The notes: generated by a model from the letters alone, not told the origin. 64,000 nt of DNA from Paenibacillus sp. (GCA_023663345.1 JAMPHR010000002.1:115886-179885); one strand, 5' to 3'; positions 8,531-17,594 are shown, counted from the first letter of the stretch. Translations and numbers: made by a program.

Positions 8531-10549
8531 ATGAGAAGAATAGCTCTGGCAGTCATAGCCGCTGTTACCTGTGTGATACCGGTGTCATCTGCCGATAAAA
8601 GCACCGTGGGCCATCACGGCTATCCTATTAATCCCGTGCCGTTCACGGCTGTATCGGTCGACGATCCTTTCTGGTCGCCCCGCCTCGAGGCCGCCCGCAC
8701 TACCACTATCCCTCTCGCGTTCAGCAAGTGTGAGGAGACAGGCCGTTACGAGAATTTCAGGAAGGCCGCCCGCCCCGACACCACCTATGTGGTCGAGGGA
8801 TTCTCATTTGACGACACCGATGTCTACAAGACCATCGAGGGCGCAAGCTACATGCTCCAGACCTATCACGACTCCCGGATGGTGGCCTATATCGACAGTG
8901 TGCTCGACATTGTGGCCACTGCCCAGGAGCCTGACGGATACCTCAATACCGGTTTCACCATGAATCCCGTGCATCCCCATCAGTGGATGGGCCCCGGCCG
9001 TTGGGACCGCGTGGAGGAACTGAGCCATGAGTTCTACAACCTCGGCCACATGGTCGAGGGTGCGGTGGCCCATTGGCAGGCTACCGGAAGCCGAAAGTTT
9101 CTCGACATAGCCATACGCTACGCCGACTGTGTGTGCCGGTCCATCGGCGACGGCGAGGGGCAGGTGGCGCGTGTGCCGGGTCATCAGATTGCCGAGATGG
9201 CTCTTGCCAAACTCTATCTCGCCACCGGCGACCGCAAATATCTCGACCAGGCAAAATATTTCCTCGACAAGCGCGGCTACACCTCACGCAAGGACGCTTA
9301 CAGTCAGGCCCATAAGCCGGTGGTGGAGCAGGACGAGGCCGTGGGCCACGCCGTGAGAGCCGCCTACATGTATGCCGGCATGGCTGATGTGGCCGCCCTT
9401 ACAGGTGACTCAGCCTATATCCATGCCATCGACCGTATATGGGATAATATCGTAAGCAAGAAAATATACATCACCGGAGGCATCGGTGCCCGCCATAGCG
9501 GTGAGGCTTTCGGTGACAACTATGAGCTCCCCAACCACTCGGCCTATTGCGAGACCTGCGCTGCCATAGGCAATGTGTATGTCAACCATCGCCTTTTCCT
9601 CCTTCACGGCGGATCCAAGTATTACGACGTTCTCGAGCGCACCCTCTACAACGGCCTGATCTCGGGCATCTCGCTCGATGGCGGGGCGTTCTTCTACCCC
9701 AATCCCCTTGCGAGCGACGGCGGATATTCGCGCAAGCCGTGGTTTGGATGTGCGTGCTGTCCCTCCAACCTCGCCCGCTTCATCCCCTCGCTCCCGGGCT
9801 ACATCTACGCTGTCAACGGCGATGATCTCTATGTCAACCTCTATATCGGCAACAGCGCCGATCTCGATGTCAACGGCAAGGCCGTCAAGCTGGTACAGCA
9901 GGGCGACTATGCACGTGAGGGCCGGATGGACGTGACCGTAGCCGCCAACAAGGCCGGTCGCTTCACCATGCGCCTCCGTCTCCCCGGATGGGCCCAGGGC
10001 ACCCCGCTCCCCTCCGATCTCTACTCCTATGCCTCTCCGGCCACAGGCCAGGGCTTCACGGTCATGGTCAACGGCACCCCCGAGGAGGCTGTGATCGAGA
10101 ACGGTTACATCACCCTCGACCGCAAGTGGAGAAAGGGCGACCGCGTGTCACTGCAGTTCGACATGACTCCCCGCCTCGTCACCGCAAGCGACAAGGTGGT
10201 AGCCGACCGTGGCATGGTGGCCGTTGAGCGTGGCCCGCTCGTGTATTGCGCCGAGTGGTGCGACAACGAGGCCGATCTCTCATCGCTTATGATGAATCTC
10301 CATCCCGATTTCCGCGTCTCCTCCACCGATAAGCTCAACGGAGTGAGGCAGATCACGGCCAATGTCCAGTATGTGACCCTCGGTGACGATGGCATGGTCA
10401 CTTCGCGTCGCGGATCGGTCAATCTCATTCCCTACTATGCCTGGGCCAACCGTGGCGAGGGTAAGATGAAGGTATGGTTCCCAGCCACCCTTTCCTCCTT
10501 TGGCCGTGGATACAGCGCCGAGACCGAGAAGAATGAATTTGAGGACTGA
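8531..10549 (+). CDS. GH127 beta-L-arabinofuranosidase
   Basis: Translation from the ATG at 8531 (preceded by AGGA) gives 672 residues with a signal peptide (about 1-21). The (alpha/alpha)6 barrel carries the zinc-thiolate centre of GH127: E341 and C343 in YCETCAA, and C409 and C410 in FGCACCPSN, with C409 in the nucleophile position of HypBA1. E325 lies 16 residues before E341, as the acid/base does in that enzyme. All key residues are present. The enzyme releases beta-L-arabinofuranose, which caps arabinogalactan proteins, pectic arabinan and extensin-like glycans. It lies 14 nt after the GH97 gene and 30 nt before the BNR gene, so the four are very likely one transcript. Confidence 0.9.
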   Translation: MRRIALAVIAAVTCVIPVSSADKSTVGHHGYPINPVPFTAVSVDDPFWSPRLEAARTTTIPLAFSKCEETGRYENFRKAARPDTTYVVEGFSFDDTDVYKTIEGASYMLQTYHDSRMVAYIDSVLDIVATAQEPDGYLNTGFTMNPVHPHQWMGPGRWDRVEELSHEFYNLGHMVEGAVAHWQATGSRKFLDIAIRYADCVCRSIGDGEGQVARVPGHQIAEMALAKLYLATGDRKYLDQAKYFLDKRGYTSRKDAYSQAHKPVVEQDEAVGHAVRAAYMYAGMADVAALTGDSAYIHAIDRIWDNIVSKKIYITGGIGARHSGEAFGDNYELPNHSAYCETCAAIGNVYVNHRLFLLHGGSKYYDVLERTLYNGLISGISLDGGAFFYPNPLASDGGYSRKPWFGCACCPSNLARFIPSLPGYIYAVNGDDLYVNLYIGNSADLDVNGKAVKLVQQGDYAREGRMDVTVAANKAGRFTMRLRLPGWAQGTPLPSDLYSYASPATGQGFTVMVNGTPEEAVIENGYITLDRKWRKGDRVSLQFDMTPRLVTASDKVVADRGMVAVERGPLVYCAEWCDNEADLSSLMMNLHPDFRVSSTDKLNGVRQITANVQYVTLGDDGMVTSRRGSVNLIPYYAWANRGEGKMKVWFPATLSSFGRGYSAETEKNEFED

Positions 10550-10579
10550 TCCCCTCTAACCTATTCCCCCCATCCCGCC

Positions 10580-11893
10580 ATGAGATTACTCCGCCGACTC
10601 CTAATCATCCTGCCCTTTGCTTTTGCCACCGGACTTCAGCCTCGGGCCTCCATCGGCCATGAGGTGAGCTTCTCCCCTGTGGCCGAGGCCTATAGCGCGA
10701 CATCGGTCAACACCGCCGTGTTCCGCGCCAACTCCGTCACCACCGCGGGCGACACCCAGTACACCTGCTTCTACGACCCGGAGGGGTATGTCACCCTTGC
10801 GTCGCGCCCCCTCGGCACCGATGATTGGACGGTGAGCCGCACCCCCTATCGTGGCAAAGTTACCGATGCCCACAATGTCATATCCATGGCTGTTGACGGT
10901 GACGGGTACCTGCACGTGTCGTTCGACCACCACGGCGACCCTCTCCGTTATTGCCGTAGTGTCGCCCCCGGCTCGCTCACCCTCGGCCCGCTCGAACCCA
11001 TGACGGGGATAGGGGAGGAGGATGTGACCTATCCCGAGTTCCACACCCTCGCTTCGGGCGATCTCCTGTTTGTCTACCGTTCGGGCTATTCCGGCAAGGG
11101 CAATATGGTGATGAACCGTTACGACCGCTCCACCCGCCGGTGGACCCGCGTTCACGATGTCCTTATCGACGGCGAGGGTAAGCGCAACGCCTACTGGCAG
11201 TTGTGTGCCGACAGCCACGGCACCATCCACCTCTCGTGGGTGTGGCGCGAGACTTGGCTCGTTGAGACCAACCACGACCTCTGCTATGCCCGCTCCCGCG
11301 ACGGTGGTGTCACCTGGGAGCGCAGTGACGGCACCCCCTATCGCCTCCCCATCACCATGGCCGAGGCCGAGATTGCATGGCATGTTCCTCAGAACTCCGA
11401 GCTGATCAATCAGACTTCCATGGCCACCGATCCCGATGGACGGCCATTCATAGCTACATATTGGCGCGAGCAGGAGGATTCCGTGCCCCGGTTCCGCCTT
11501 GTGCGTCACGACGGTAGCGCATGGAGCATGGAGACGGTGGGTAGCCGTTCCACCCCGTTCTCCCTCTCGGGCGGAGGCACCAAGATGATCCCCATCTCCC
11601 GCCCGAGGGTAGTGGCCGACAACGACCACATATATTATATATACCGTGATGCCGAGCGTGGTAGCCGTGTCACCCTCGCCACCCGTCCCGTGCGTGGGGG
11701 AGTATGGGAGATGGCCGACCTCACCGATTTCAGCGTTGATGCCTGGGAGCCAACCCTCGACAATGATCTGTGGCGCACCCGTCATCTGCTTCACATCTAC
11801 GTCCAGCCCTCCTCCCAGGGCGACGGCGAGCGCGTCACCTCCGCACCCCCATCCACCCTCACCATCCTCCAGCTCCACCCCTCGGCGAAATAG
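10580..11893 (+). CDS. BNR-repeat propeller protein (BNR_4 type), possible rhamnosidase or rhamnose-glucuronate lyase
   Basis: The protein has 437 residues with a signal peptide (1-24, ending in PRAS). Repeated blade motifs are visible: VISMAVDGDGYLHVSFDHHG (about 98-117), CADSHGTIHLSWVWRET, ARSRDGGVTWERSDG (an Asp-box), TSMATDPDGRPFIATYW and RPRVVADNDHIYYIYRD. This order matches the BNR_4 propellers that include GH145 and the L-rhamnose-alpha-1,4-D-glucuronate lyase families of arabinogalactan-degrading loci. The HHGDP segment may hold an active-site His, but I cannot assign the catalytic class. Being last in an operon with GH43, GH97 and GH127 supports a role in removing rhamnose/glucuronate caps. 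Confidence 0.7.
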   Translation: MRLLRRLLIILPFAFATGLQPRASIGHEVSFSPVAEAYSATSVNTAVFRANSVTTAGDTQYTCFYDPEGYVTLASRPLGTDDWTVSRTPYRGKVTDAHNVISMAVDGDGYLHVSFDHHGDPLRYCRSVAPGSLTLGPLEPMTGIGEEDVTYPEFHTLASGDLLFVYRSGYSGKGNMVMNRYDRSTRRWTRVHDVLIDGEGKRNAYWQLCADSHGTIHLSWVWRETWLVETNHDLCYARSRDGGVTWERSDGTPYRLPITMAEAEIAWHVPQNSELINQTSMATDPDGRPFIATYWREQEDSVPRFRLVRHDGSAWSMETVGSRSTPFSLSGGGTKMIPISRPRVVADNDHIYYIYRDAERGSRVTLATRPVRGGVWEMADLTDFSVDAWEPTLDNDLWRTRHLLHIYVQPSSQGDGERVTSAPPSTLTILQLHPSAK

Positions 11894-11945
11894 AGGTAAT
11901 GCAGTGATTTTTCGTGAGAAAGCTAAATAGTTGGGAAATTTGTTA

Positions 11946-11953
11946 TATCTTTG
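11946..11953 (+). promoter_or_regulatory. -7 element for the small protein-GNAT pair
   Basis: TATCTTTG matches TAnnTTTG and lies 63 nt before the ATG at 12017. No clear -33 element is seen at the expected distance. Confidence 0.35.
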
Positions 11954-12016
11954 CAGACATGATAAAGTTCTTAAGGACTTACATATAGTGTTTAATTCAA
12001 AAAAACTCTCCAAGAT

Positions 12017-12175
12017 ATGGCACGACCGATAAAAGAAACTCCCGAATTGTTTGGAAAGGATGCCGAGCGTTTTGAAAAAATGATATCGCAGTCGCGTCCC
12101 GCCTCCGAGGAGGAAAGAGAAAGGGCCCGCAAAGCCTACGAAACTATGAAGTCCATCAGTAATTTTCAATGGTAA
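12017..12175 (+). CDS. Small 52-residue protein, putative antitoxin of the following GNAT
   Basis: Translation gives a 52-residue, highly charged, mostly helical protein beginning MARPIKETPELFGKDAERFE and ending KSISNFQW. It is abutted by the GNAT gene: its TAA is followed directly by the ATG, a strong sign of translational coupling. Small acidic/basic helical proteins of this type often precede GNAT genes in Bacteroidetes (recollection of the family). The arrangement is like GNAT toxin systems such as TacT and AtaT, but their antitoxins are usually ribbon-helix-helix proteins and I do not see that fold clearly here. A function as antitoxin is inferred from context only. Confidence 0.6.
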   Translation: MARPIKETPELFGKDAERFEKMISQSRPASEEERERARKAYETMKSISNFQW

Positions 12176-12712
12176 ATGGACTTCTCCCGCTTCTCCCAAT
12201 CTCTCCTCTCCACCGACACAAGAATTAGACCATTCAAATGTGCAGAGGCAGATTTGAATGGTTTTCTTTATGAGGATGCAAAGCATTTTCTATCGGAACT
12301 CATGGCCGTTACTTATCTGCTTGAGGATGTGGATGAGGATATTACGGTCGCTTATTTTAGCCTTTTAGCGGATAAAATATCCTTTAATCCCGATGAAAAA
12401 GGGATATGGAATAGATTGAACAGAAAAATTCCCAATCCCAAGCGTCGTCGGAGCTATCCGGCTATAAAGATTGGCCGGTTAGCGGTGAATGAGAGCTACT
12501 CAGGTAAGGGGATTGGTACTTTCCTATTGGATAATATAAAATATGCCTTCACTTCAGGTCGTCGTTTGGGATGTCGGTTCCTGACCGTTGACGCTCTCAA
12601 GTCAGCAATGCCCTTTTATGAAAGAAACGGTTTCCAATTCTTTTCAGAACTGGATAAAGATGAGGATACCCGTCTGATGTTCTATGATCTTAAAAACTTT
12701 TTGGGAGCCTGA
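12176..12712 (+). CDS. GNAT-family N-acetyltransferase, possible toxin of a TA pair
   Basis: The 178-residue protein has the GNAT core: the substrate-side helices near IRPFKCAEADLNGFL, the beta-4 strand plus acetyl-CoA pyrophosphate loop AIKIGRLAVNESYSGKGIGTFLL (residues about 98-120), and the C-terminal MPFYERNGF strand-helix with the usual Tyr. The KGIG loop fits the R/Q-x-x-G-x-G/A rule. Toxin GNATs acetylate charged tRNAs, while others modify small molecules or proteins; sequence alone does not decide. The zero-base junction with the 52-residue gene makes a toxin-antitoxin role reasonable. Codon use is more AT-rich than in the GH cluster next door. Confidence 0.75.
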   Translation: MDFSRFSQSLLSTDTRIRPFKCAEADLNGFLYEDAKHFLSELMAVTYLLEDVDEDITVAYFSLLADKISFNPDEKGIWNRLNRKIPNPKRRRSYPAIKIGRLAVNESYSGKGIGTFLLDNIKYAFTSGRRLGCRFLTVDALKSAMPFYERNGFQFFSELDKDEDTRLMFYDLKNFLGA

Positions 12713-12825
12713 TCGCTGATTCACGATGCTGTCCCTGTTGAGGTATTGTGAATGAAAATGGAATTGTCAGCTAACATCTCTGAACAAGTCCCTCTATATC
12801 CGTCAGGCTCTAAATGAATCATAGA

Positions 12826-12857
12826 TTTGCTCTTTAAATGGATTTTCATTAACTTTG
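12826..12857 (+). promoter_or_regulatory. Promoter of the DUF5106 gene
   Basis: TTTG (12826-12829) and TAACTTTG (12850-12857) are separated by exactly 20 nt, a very good Bacteroidetes promoter. The start would be near 12864, about 45 nt before the ATG at 12909. Confidence 0.65.
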
Positions 12858-12908
12858 TGATTGCATTATTGCGTCCTTAAGTAACTTAGATACACTCTAA
12901 AGCAAAGT

Positions 12909-13817
12909 ATGAAAATCAAATATCTCCTTATCTCCGTGCTGATGCTCGCCGGCATTGCCTTGCGTGGCAATGCTCAATCGGCCTCTGATCAGCCCACCAC
13001 ATACTTCCCTTATCCTATAGTTCCCGACTCCATATCCACTTTCCAGGCCCGTTGCAACTATCTGGCCGACCATTTCTGGGACTTCTGCGAGATGTCCAAG
13101 GCCTTCTCGGCCAAGCAGAAAATGGCCAAGGAGATGGAGATATACCTCACCCTCGTGTCTAATGCCGAACCGTCACGGGCTATTGCCGGTGTCAACGCCC
13201 TCATGAAGAAGCTCGAGAAGCAACCCAAGGACCAGGTGTTCATGGCCTCGATAGCCGAGGGGCGTCTCTACAGCGACACCGCCGAGGTGTGGATCGATGA
13301 GCTCTACCTCCCGTTTGCCGAGGCAGTGGCCTCCAACAAGCGCGTGAGCAAGGCCGAGAAAGCCCGTTTCGAGCAGCAGGCCGAGGTGTTGCGCAAATCG
13401 CTCGTAGGCAAGCCCGCCCCCTCGCTCCCTTATACCCGCCGTGACGGCTCGCAGGGCAACCTCATGAACGACTCGGCCGAGGTGGTGATAGTGTTCTTCA
13501 ACGACCCCGACTGCAGCGACTGCAACATGGCCCGCATACGCCTCGATGCCGACATCTCCATGACCGAACTCATTGCCGAGGGCAAGGTAAAGGTGGTGGC
13601 TATATCCGTGGCCGAGCCTGACGATGAGTGGCGCAAATCGGCCGAGAATTTCCCCTCCACATGGGAAGTGGGAGCCGCGCCCGATGCCGACCTCGAGATT
13701 GATCTCCGCTCCGGCACCCCCGATTTCTATATCATTGACCGGAAGCACAATATCCGTTACAAGCACCTCAATATAATCCAGGTGATCGACGTGGCCCGTC
13801 AGCTCAAGAAGCGTTAA
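12909..13817 (+). CDS. DUF5106 / thioredoxin-like periplasmic protein
   Basis: The 302-residue protein has a signal peptide (1-22, ending GNAQ). The N-terminal half (about 30-155) is the helical DUF5106 region found before redox domains in Bacteroidetes. The C-terminal half (about 160-300) is thioredoxin-like, with VVIVFFNDPDCSDCNMAR around a CSDC pair and a cis-Pro-like TPDFYII segment. It probably acts in the periplasm as a thiol-disulfide reductase or a redox-linked lipoprotein-like factor; the partner is unknown. It starts a run of same-strand genes (DoxX 55 nt later, then mnmA), which may be co-transcribed. Confidence 0.8.
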   Translation: MKIKYLLISVLMLAGIALRGNAQSASDQPTTYFPYPIVPDSISTFQARCNYLADHFWDFCEMSKAFSAKQKMAKEMEIYLTLVSNAEPSRAIAGVNALMKKLEKQPKDQVFMASIAEGRLYSDTAEVWIDELYLPFAEAVASNKRVSKAEKARFEQQAEVLRKSLVGKPAPSLPYTRRDGSQGNLMNDSAEVVIVFFNDPDCSDCNMARIRLDADISMTELIAEGKVKVVAISVAEPDDEWRKSAENFPSTWEVGAAPDADLEIDLRSGTPDFYIIDRKHNIRYKHLNIIQVIDVARQLKKR

Positions 13818-13872
13818 AGCCCGCTCACTCCCCGGAAACAGTACATAAACCATATATAAACGACACTACAGC

Positions 13873-14382
13873 ATGTCCTGGCACAATTCTCCGTTAGTCA
13901 ACATATTTCTCCGCCTCACGGGCTTCACCTATACCAACCTCGCCCGTCTCTTCATGCGCTTGTTTGTGGGTGTGATGCTGCTTCAGTTCGGCATCCGTCA
14001 CCTGGTCAACTATAACGAATTGTGTACCAATTTCCCCACGGTCTTCGACATGTCGTCGTCCACCTCGCTGGTGCTCATGATCATCATCGAGCTGGTATGC
14101 TCGCTCTTTATCATGGTGGGCTTCCTCACCCGTCTGAGCACCATCCCGCCCATCATCGCCATGTGTGCCGCCGAGTATTATATCCTGCACGACATGGTGC
14201 CCTATCTTCCCGTCTACGGCCTTGATTCCACCGACCCCGGCTATCTGCCCATCATGTTCATAGGCATATACATATATATGCTCCTTGCCGGGCCGGGCAA
14301 GATCTCGCTTGATTACTTCATTTCCCTCTATGTGATCAACCTCCGAGGCAAGGACGAGGAGGAGGAGCTCGAGGAGGTCTGA
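13873..14382 (+). CDS. DoxX-family inner-membrane protein
   Basis: This 169-residue protein has four hydrophobic segments (about 20-40, 62-84, 86-106, 118-138). The pattern LARLFMRLFVGVMLLQFGIRHL and IIELVCSLFIMVGFLTRL is typical of DoxX/TQO small-subunit-like proteins. The C-terminus is a strongly acidic cytosolic tail (KDEEEELEEV). DoxX proteins have been linked to redox or thiosulfate metabolism, but no specific reaction can be assigned. The neighbour with a thioredoxin domain supports a redox context. mnmA follows after 19 nt. Confidence 0.8.
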   Translation: MSWHNSPLVNIFLRLTGFTYTNLARLFMRLFVGVMLLQFGIRHLVNYNELCTNFPTVFDMSSSTSLVLMIIIELVCSLFIMVGFLTRLSTIPPIIAMCAAEYYILHDMVPYLPVYGLDSTDPGYLPIMFIGIYIYMLLAGPGKISLDYFISLYVINLRGKDEEEELEEV

Positions 14383-14401
14383 ATCATAAACCCCTTGTCA
14401 C

Positions 14402-15481
14402 ATGAGAATTGCGGTATTGATATCAGGAGGGGTCGACAGCGCCGTAGCTGTCCACCGTCTCGTCGAGCAGGGTCATGATCTGCACCTGTTCTACATACGC
14501 ATCGGTCTCGACACCGGCGAGGGCGACTGCTCCGCCGAGGAGGATATCGAGATGTGCCGTTACATTGCCGCCCGTTACGCCCTGCCGTTCGACGTGGTGT
14601 CGCTCCACGAGGAGTATTGGGAGAACGTGATGGAGTATGCCCTGCGCACCGTCCGCGAGGGATTGACCCCCAACCCCGACGTGATGTGCAACAAGATGAT
14701 AAAATTCGGATTCTTCGAGCAGCGCTGGGGCCGCGAGTTTGACCGCACGGCCACAGGCCATTACGCCACCACCCACGAGATCGACGGTCTCGTGTGGCTC
14801 GGCACCGGAGTGGATGCCGTGAAGGATCAGACCGACTTCCTGTGCCGCATCAGCTACGACCAGCTCTCGCACCTCATCTTCCCCATCGGCGATCTCCCCA
14901 AGGCCGAGGTGAGGCGCATAGCCATCGAGACCCGTATGCCCAACGCCTACAGGCGCGACAGCCAGGGTATATGCTTCCTCGGCAAGATCAATTACAACGA
15001 CTTCATACGCCGTCACCTCGGCGAGAAGTCCGGCCCCATCATCGAGCTGGAGACCGGACGCAAGCTCGGCGAGCACCGTGGATTCTGGTTCCACACCATA
15101 GGCCAGCGCAAGGGACTGGGACTCAGTGGCGGACCGTGGTATGTGGTGAAAAAGAATGTCCACGACAATGTGGTGTACGTCTCCCAGGGCTACAACACCG
15201 AGAAGCAGTATGGCCGTCACCTGCATCTCGACGAGATGCACTGGCTCACACGCGACCCGTGGCCCGAGGCTTGCGACGGCGTGGAGATCAGGTTCAAGAA
15301 CCGCCACACCCCAGATTTCCTCCCCGCCCGCCTCACCCGCCTTGCCGACGGCGAGTATCTCATCGACTCTTCAACCCCTGTCCAGGGCATAGCGCCGGGA
15401 CAGTTTGCAGTAATATATACCCCTGACCACCGCCTGTGCCTGGGCAGTGGCGTGATCACGGGGCGAAACGTCATGCTCTAA
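14402..15481 (+). CDS. mnmA: tRNA-specific 2-thiouridylase MnmA
   Basis: The 359-residue length fits the family. The PP-loop SGGVDSAV (8-15) binds ATP for adenylation. Catalytic cysteines are C96 (NPDVMCNKMIKF) and C191 (SQGICFLGK), and the TGHYAT motif is at 118-123. MnmA adds sulfur at position 2 of the wobble uridine of tRNA for Lys, Glu and Gln, in the cytoplasm, taking sulfur from a cysteine desulfurase relay. All motifs are intact. The C-terminal beta-barrel domain is complete, ending IAPGQFAVIY and LCLGSGVI. It is followed after 9 nt by the bifunctional nuclease gene. Confidence 0.95.
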   Translation: MRIAVLISGGVDSAVAVHRLVEQGHDLHLFYIRIGLDTGEGDCSAEEDIEMCRYIAARYALPFDVVSLHEEYWENVMEYALRTVREGLTPNPDVMCNKMIKFGFFEQRWGREFDRTATGHYATTHEIDGLVWLGTGVDAVKDQTDFLCRISYDQLSHLIFPIGDLPKAEVRRIAIETRMPNAYRRDSQGICFLGKINYNDFIRRHLGEKSGPIIELETGRKLGEHRGFWFHTIGQRKGLGLSGGPWYVVKKNVHDNVVYVSQGYNTEKQYGRHLHLDEMHWLTRDPWPEACDGVEIRFKNRHTPDFLPARLTRLADGEYLIDSSTPVQGIAPGQFAVIYTPDHRLCLGSGVITGRNVML

Positions 15482-15490
15482 ACGATCATT

Positions 15491-16204
15491 ATGGACAACG
15501 GTAACAACGATATATTCGACGGGCTCAACGTCAATGCCGGCAGCGGCGACGGCGGGGCGCGTGTGCGCCTGAGAGTGCTCGGGATATCCTACAGCCAGAT
15601 TCAGAACGGAGCCTATGCGCTGATTCTCGCCCAGGTGGGCGGCCCCTACCGCATCCCGGTGGTGATAGGGGGGAGCGAGGCCCAGTCGATAGCACTGAAG
15701 ATGGAGGGGATTATACCCCCGCGCCCGCTCACCCACGATCTCTTCACCAGCCTGGGCCACGCCTTCGGCATAGAGCTCACCGAGGTGTTCATCTACCGTT
15801 TCGAGGACGGGGTGTTCTACTCCGAACTCACTTTCACTGACGGCGAGCGCACAGTCACCCTCGATTCGCGCACCTCCGATGCCGTAGCCATAGCCATGCG
15901 TACCGGTGCACCCATATTCACCACCCCCGAGATACTGGCCGAGACAGGCTTTGAACTCGAGGACCTGGCCGGCAATGCCGTGGCTTCCGATCCCGACAGT
16001 GCCGACGATGATTCTACCGGCGAGCTTCGCGCCAAGGACGATGCCATCCCCGGCATAAGCCCCGTGCGCACCCCCAAGCTCGAGAATTATACGGTCGAGG
16101 AGCTTAAAAAGACCCTCCAGGAGCTCATTGACCGCGAGGAGTATGAGGAGGCCGCCCGCGTGGCCGAGATCATACGCCGCAAGGAGAATCCCGGCGCTGA
16201 ATAA
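15491..16204 (+). CDS. Bifunctional nuclease (BFN/DUF151) domain protein with UVR-like tail
   Basis: Residues about 25-155 form the BFN domain: IPVVIGGSEAQSIALKMEGI, PLTHDLFTSLGHAFG and TLDSRTSDAVAIAMRTGAPIF are its standard motifs. After an acidic low-complexity linker (about 160-190), the C-terminus TVEELKKTLQELIDREEYEEAARVAEIIRR is a UVR motif of the UvrB/UvrC interaction type. Family members have been reported to have nuclease activity, although the in vivo role in Bacteroidetes is unclear. The protein is cytosolic. The gene sits between mnmA and the nucleoside symporter, probably in one transcript. Confidence 0.88.
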   Translation: MDNGNNDIFDGLNVNAGSGDGGARVRLRVLGISYSQIQNGAYALILAQVGGPYRIPVVIGGSEAQSIALKMEGIIPPRPLTHDLFTSLGHAFGIELTEVFIYRFEDGVFYSELTFTDGERTVTLDSRTSDAVAIAMRTGAPIFTTPEILAETGFELEDLAGNAVASDPDSADDDSTGELRAKDDAIPGISPVRTPKLENYTVEELKKTLQELIDREEYEEAARVAEIIRRKENPGAE

Positions 16205-16265
16205 TCCATATAGCATATAATACCGTAGCATATAATAAGAGTCTCACTACCTTACAACTGATACA

Positions 16266-17594
16266 ATGTCAAAAATCCGACCCATACAAGTACGCCTCGC
16301 TTCGCTGTCATTCCTCGAGTTTGCAGTGTGGGGCGCTTATCTCATTTCCCTGGGCAATTACCTCGGATCAGTAGGTCTCGCCACCCACATCGGATGGTTC
16401 TATGCCGTTCAGGGTATCGTGTCGCTGTTCATGCCCGCCGTGGTGGGCATTGTGGCCGACCGCTGGATCCAGGCCCAGCGTATGCTCAGCCTGTGCCATC
16501 TGCTCGCCGGACTGTTCATGGGAGCTGCGGGAGTCTATGCTCTCACCGCCGATCAGGTGGAGTTTACCCCGCTTTTCGCGCTCTACACCTGCTCGGTGGC
16601 GTTCTTTATGCCCACAATCGGACTCAGCAATTCCGTGGCGTTCAATGCCTTGAACCGGGCCGGACTTGACACTGTTACCAATTTCCCACCTATCCGAGTG
16701 TTCGGCACTGTAGGTTTCATCTGCTCGATGCTGTTTGTCAACTTCACCCAGTTCCAGACCAACCCCTATCAGCTCATTACCTCGGCTGTGCTCAGTTTCA
16801 TCCTCGCCGCCTATGCGCTCACTATGCCCCAGTGCCCCGTCAACCGTGGATCCTCCGAAACTCTTGCCGACTCGCTCGGCCTCAAGGCGTTCAGTCTTTT
16901 CAAGGTGAAGCGCATGGCTATATTCTTCATTTTCAGCATGTGTCTGGGCGTGTCGTTGCAGATCACCAACAGCTACGGCAACATATTCATCACCTCGTTT
17001 GCCGACATCGCCTCCTATGCCGACACCTGGGGAGCACGCAACGCCAATGCCCTCATCTCGCTGTCGCAGATGAGCGAGACCCTCTGTATCCTCCTCATCC
17101 CGTTCTGCCTCAAGCGTTTCGGCATCAAGGGCGTGATGCTCATGTCGATGTTTGCCTGGGTGCTCCGCTTCGCCTTCTTCGGTCTCGGCGACACCGGTGG
17201 CGGACTGTGGCTGCTCATTCTCTCATGTATCGTCTATGGTGTGGCATTTGACTTCTTCAATGTCTCCGGAGGTCTCTATGTGGATCAGCAGACCGGCAAG
17301 GAGCTCCGCTCCAGTGCCCAGGGCCTTTTCATGATCATGACCAACGGCATCGGTGCCACCGTAGGCACCCTCGTGGCCCAGGCCATTGTAAATCACTTTG
17401 TATTCTCTCAGACCACCCCCGAGGCACAGCATGAAGGGTGGACCACTTCATGGTTCATCTTCGCTGCCTATTCACTCGTGGTGGCCGTCCTCTTCATATT
17501 CATATTCAAGAACACTCCCACCCCCACCAACGACGAGGAGCGCCGTCTCATCAAAGAGACCGATCCCGCCCCCGCCGACGGAATGGTGGATTGA
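16266..17594 (+). CDS. Nucleoside:H+ symporter (NupG-type MFS)
   Basis: The 442-residue protein has about 12 hydrophobic segments. The opening RPIQVRLASLSFLEFAVWGAYLISLGNYL and the loop FPPIRVFGTVGFICSML are typical of the nucleoside:proton symporter branch of the major facilitator superfamily. It would import nucleosides across the inner membrane using the proton gradient. Which nucleosides cannot be told. It lies 61 nt after the BFN gene and 27 nt before rsmE. Confidence 0.85.
   Translation: MSKIRPIQVRLASLSFLEFAVWGAYLISLGNYLGSVGLATHIGWFYAVQGIVSLFMPAVVGIVADRWIQAQRMLSLCHLLAGLFMGAAGVYALTADQVEFTPLFALYTCSVAFFMPTIGLSNSVAFNALNRAGLDTVTNFPPIRVFGTVGFICSMLFVNFTQFQTNPYQLITSAVLSFILAAYALTMPQCPVNRGSSETLADSLGLKAFSLFKVKRMAIFFIFSMCLGVSLQITNSYGNIFITSFADIASYADTWGARNANALISLSQMSETLCILLIPFCLKRFGIKGVMLMSMFAWVLRFAFFGLGDTGGGLWLLILSCIVYGVAFDFFNVSGGLYVDQQTGKELRSSAQGLFMIMTNGIGATVGTLVAQAIVNHFVFSQTTPEAQHEGWTTSWFIFAAYSLVVAVLFIFIFKNTPTPTNDEERRLIKETDPAPADGMVD

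Noticed and set aside
10601-12286. A 561-codon leftward frame across the BNR gene, the small gene and the GNAT start
   Set aside because: Antisense to three supported genes; composition (many Gly, His, Val) is typical of shadow frames.
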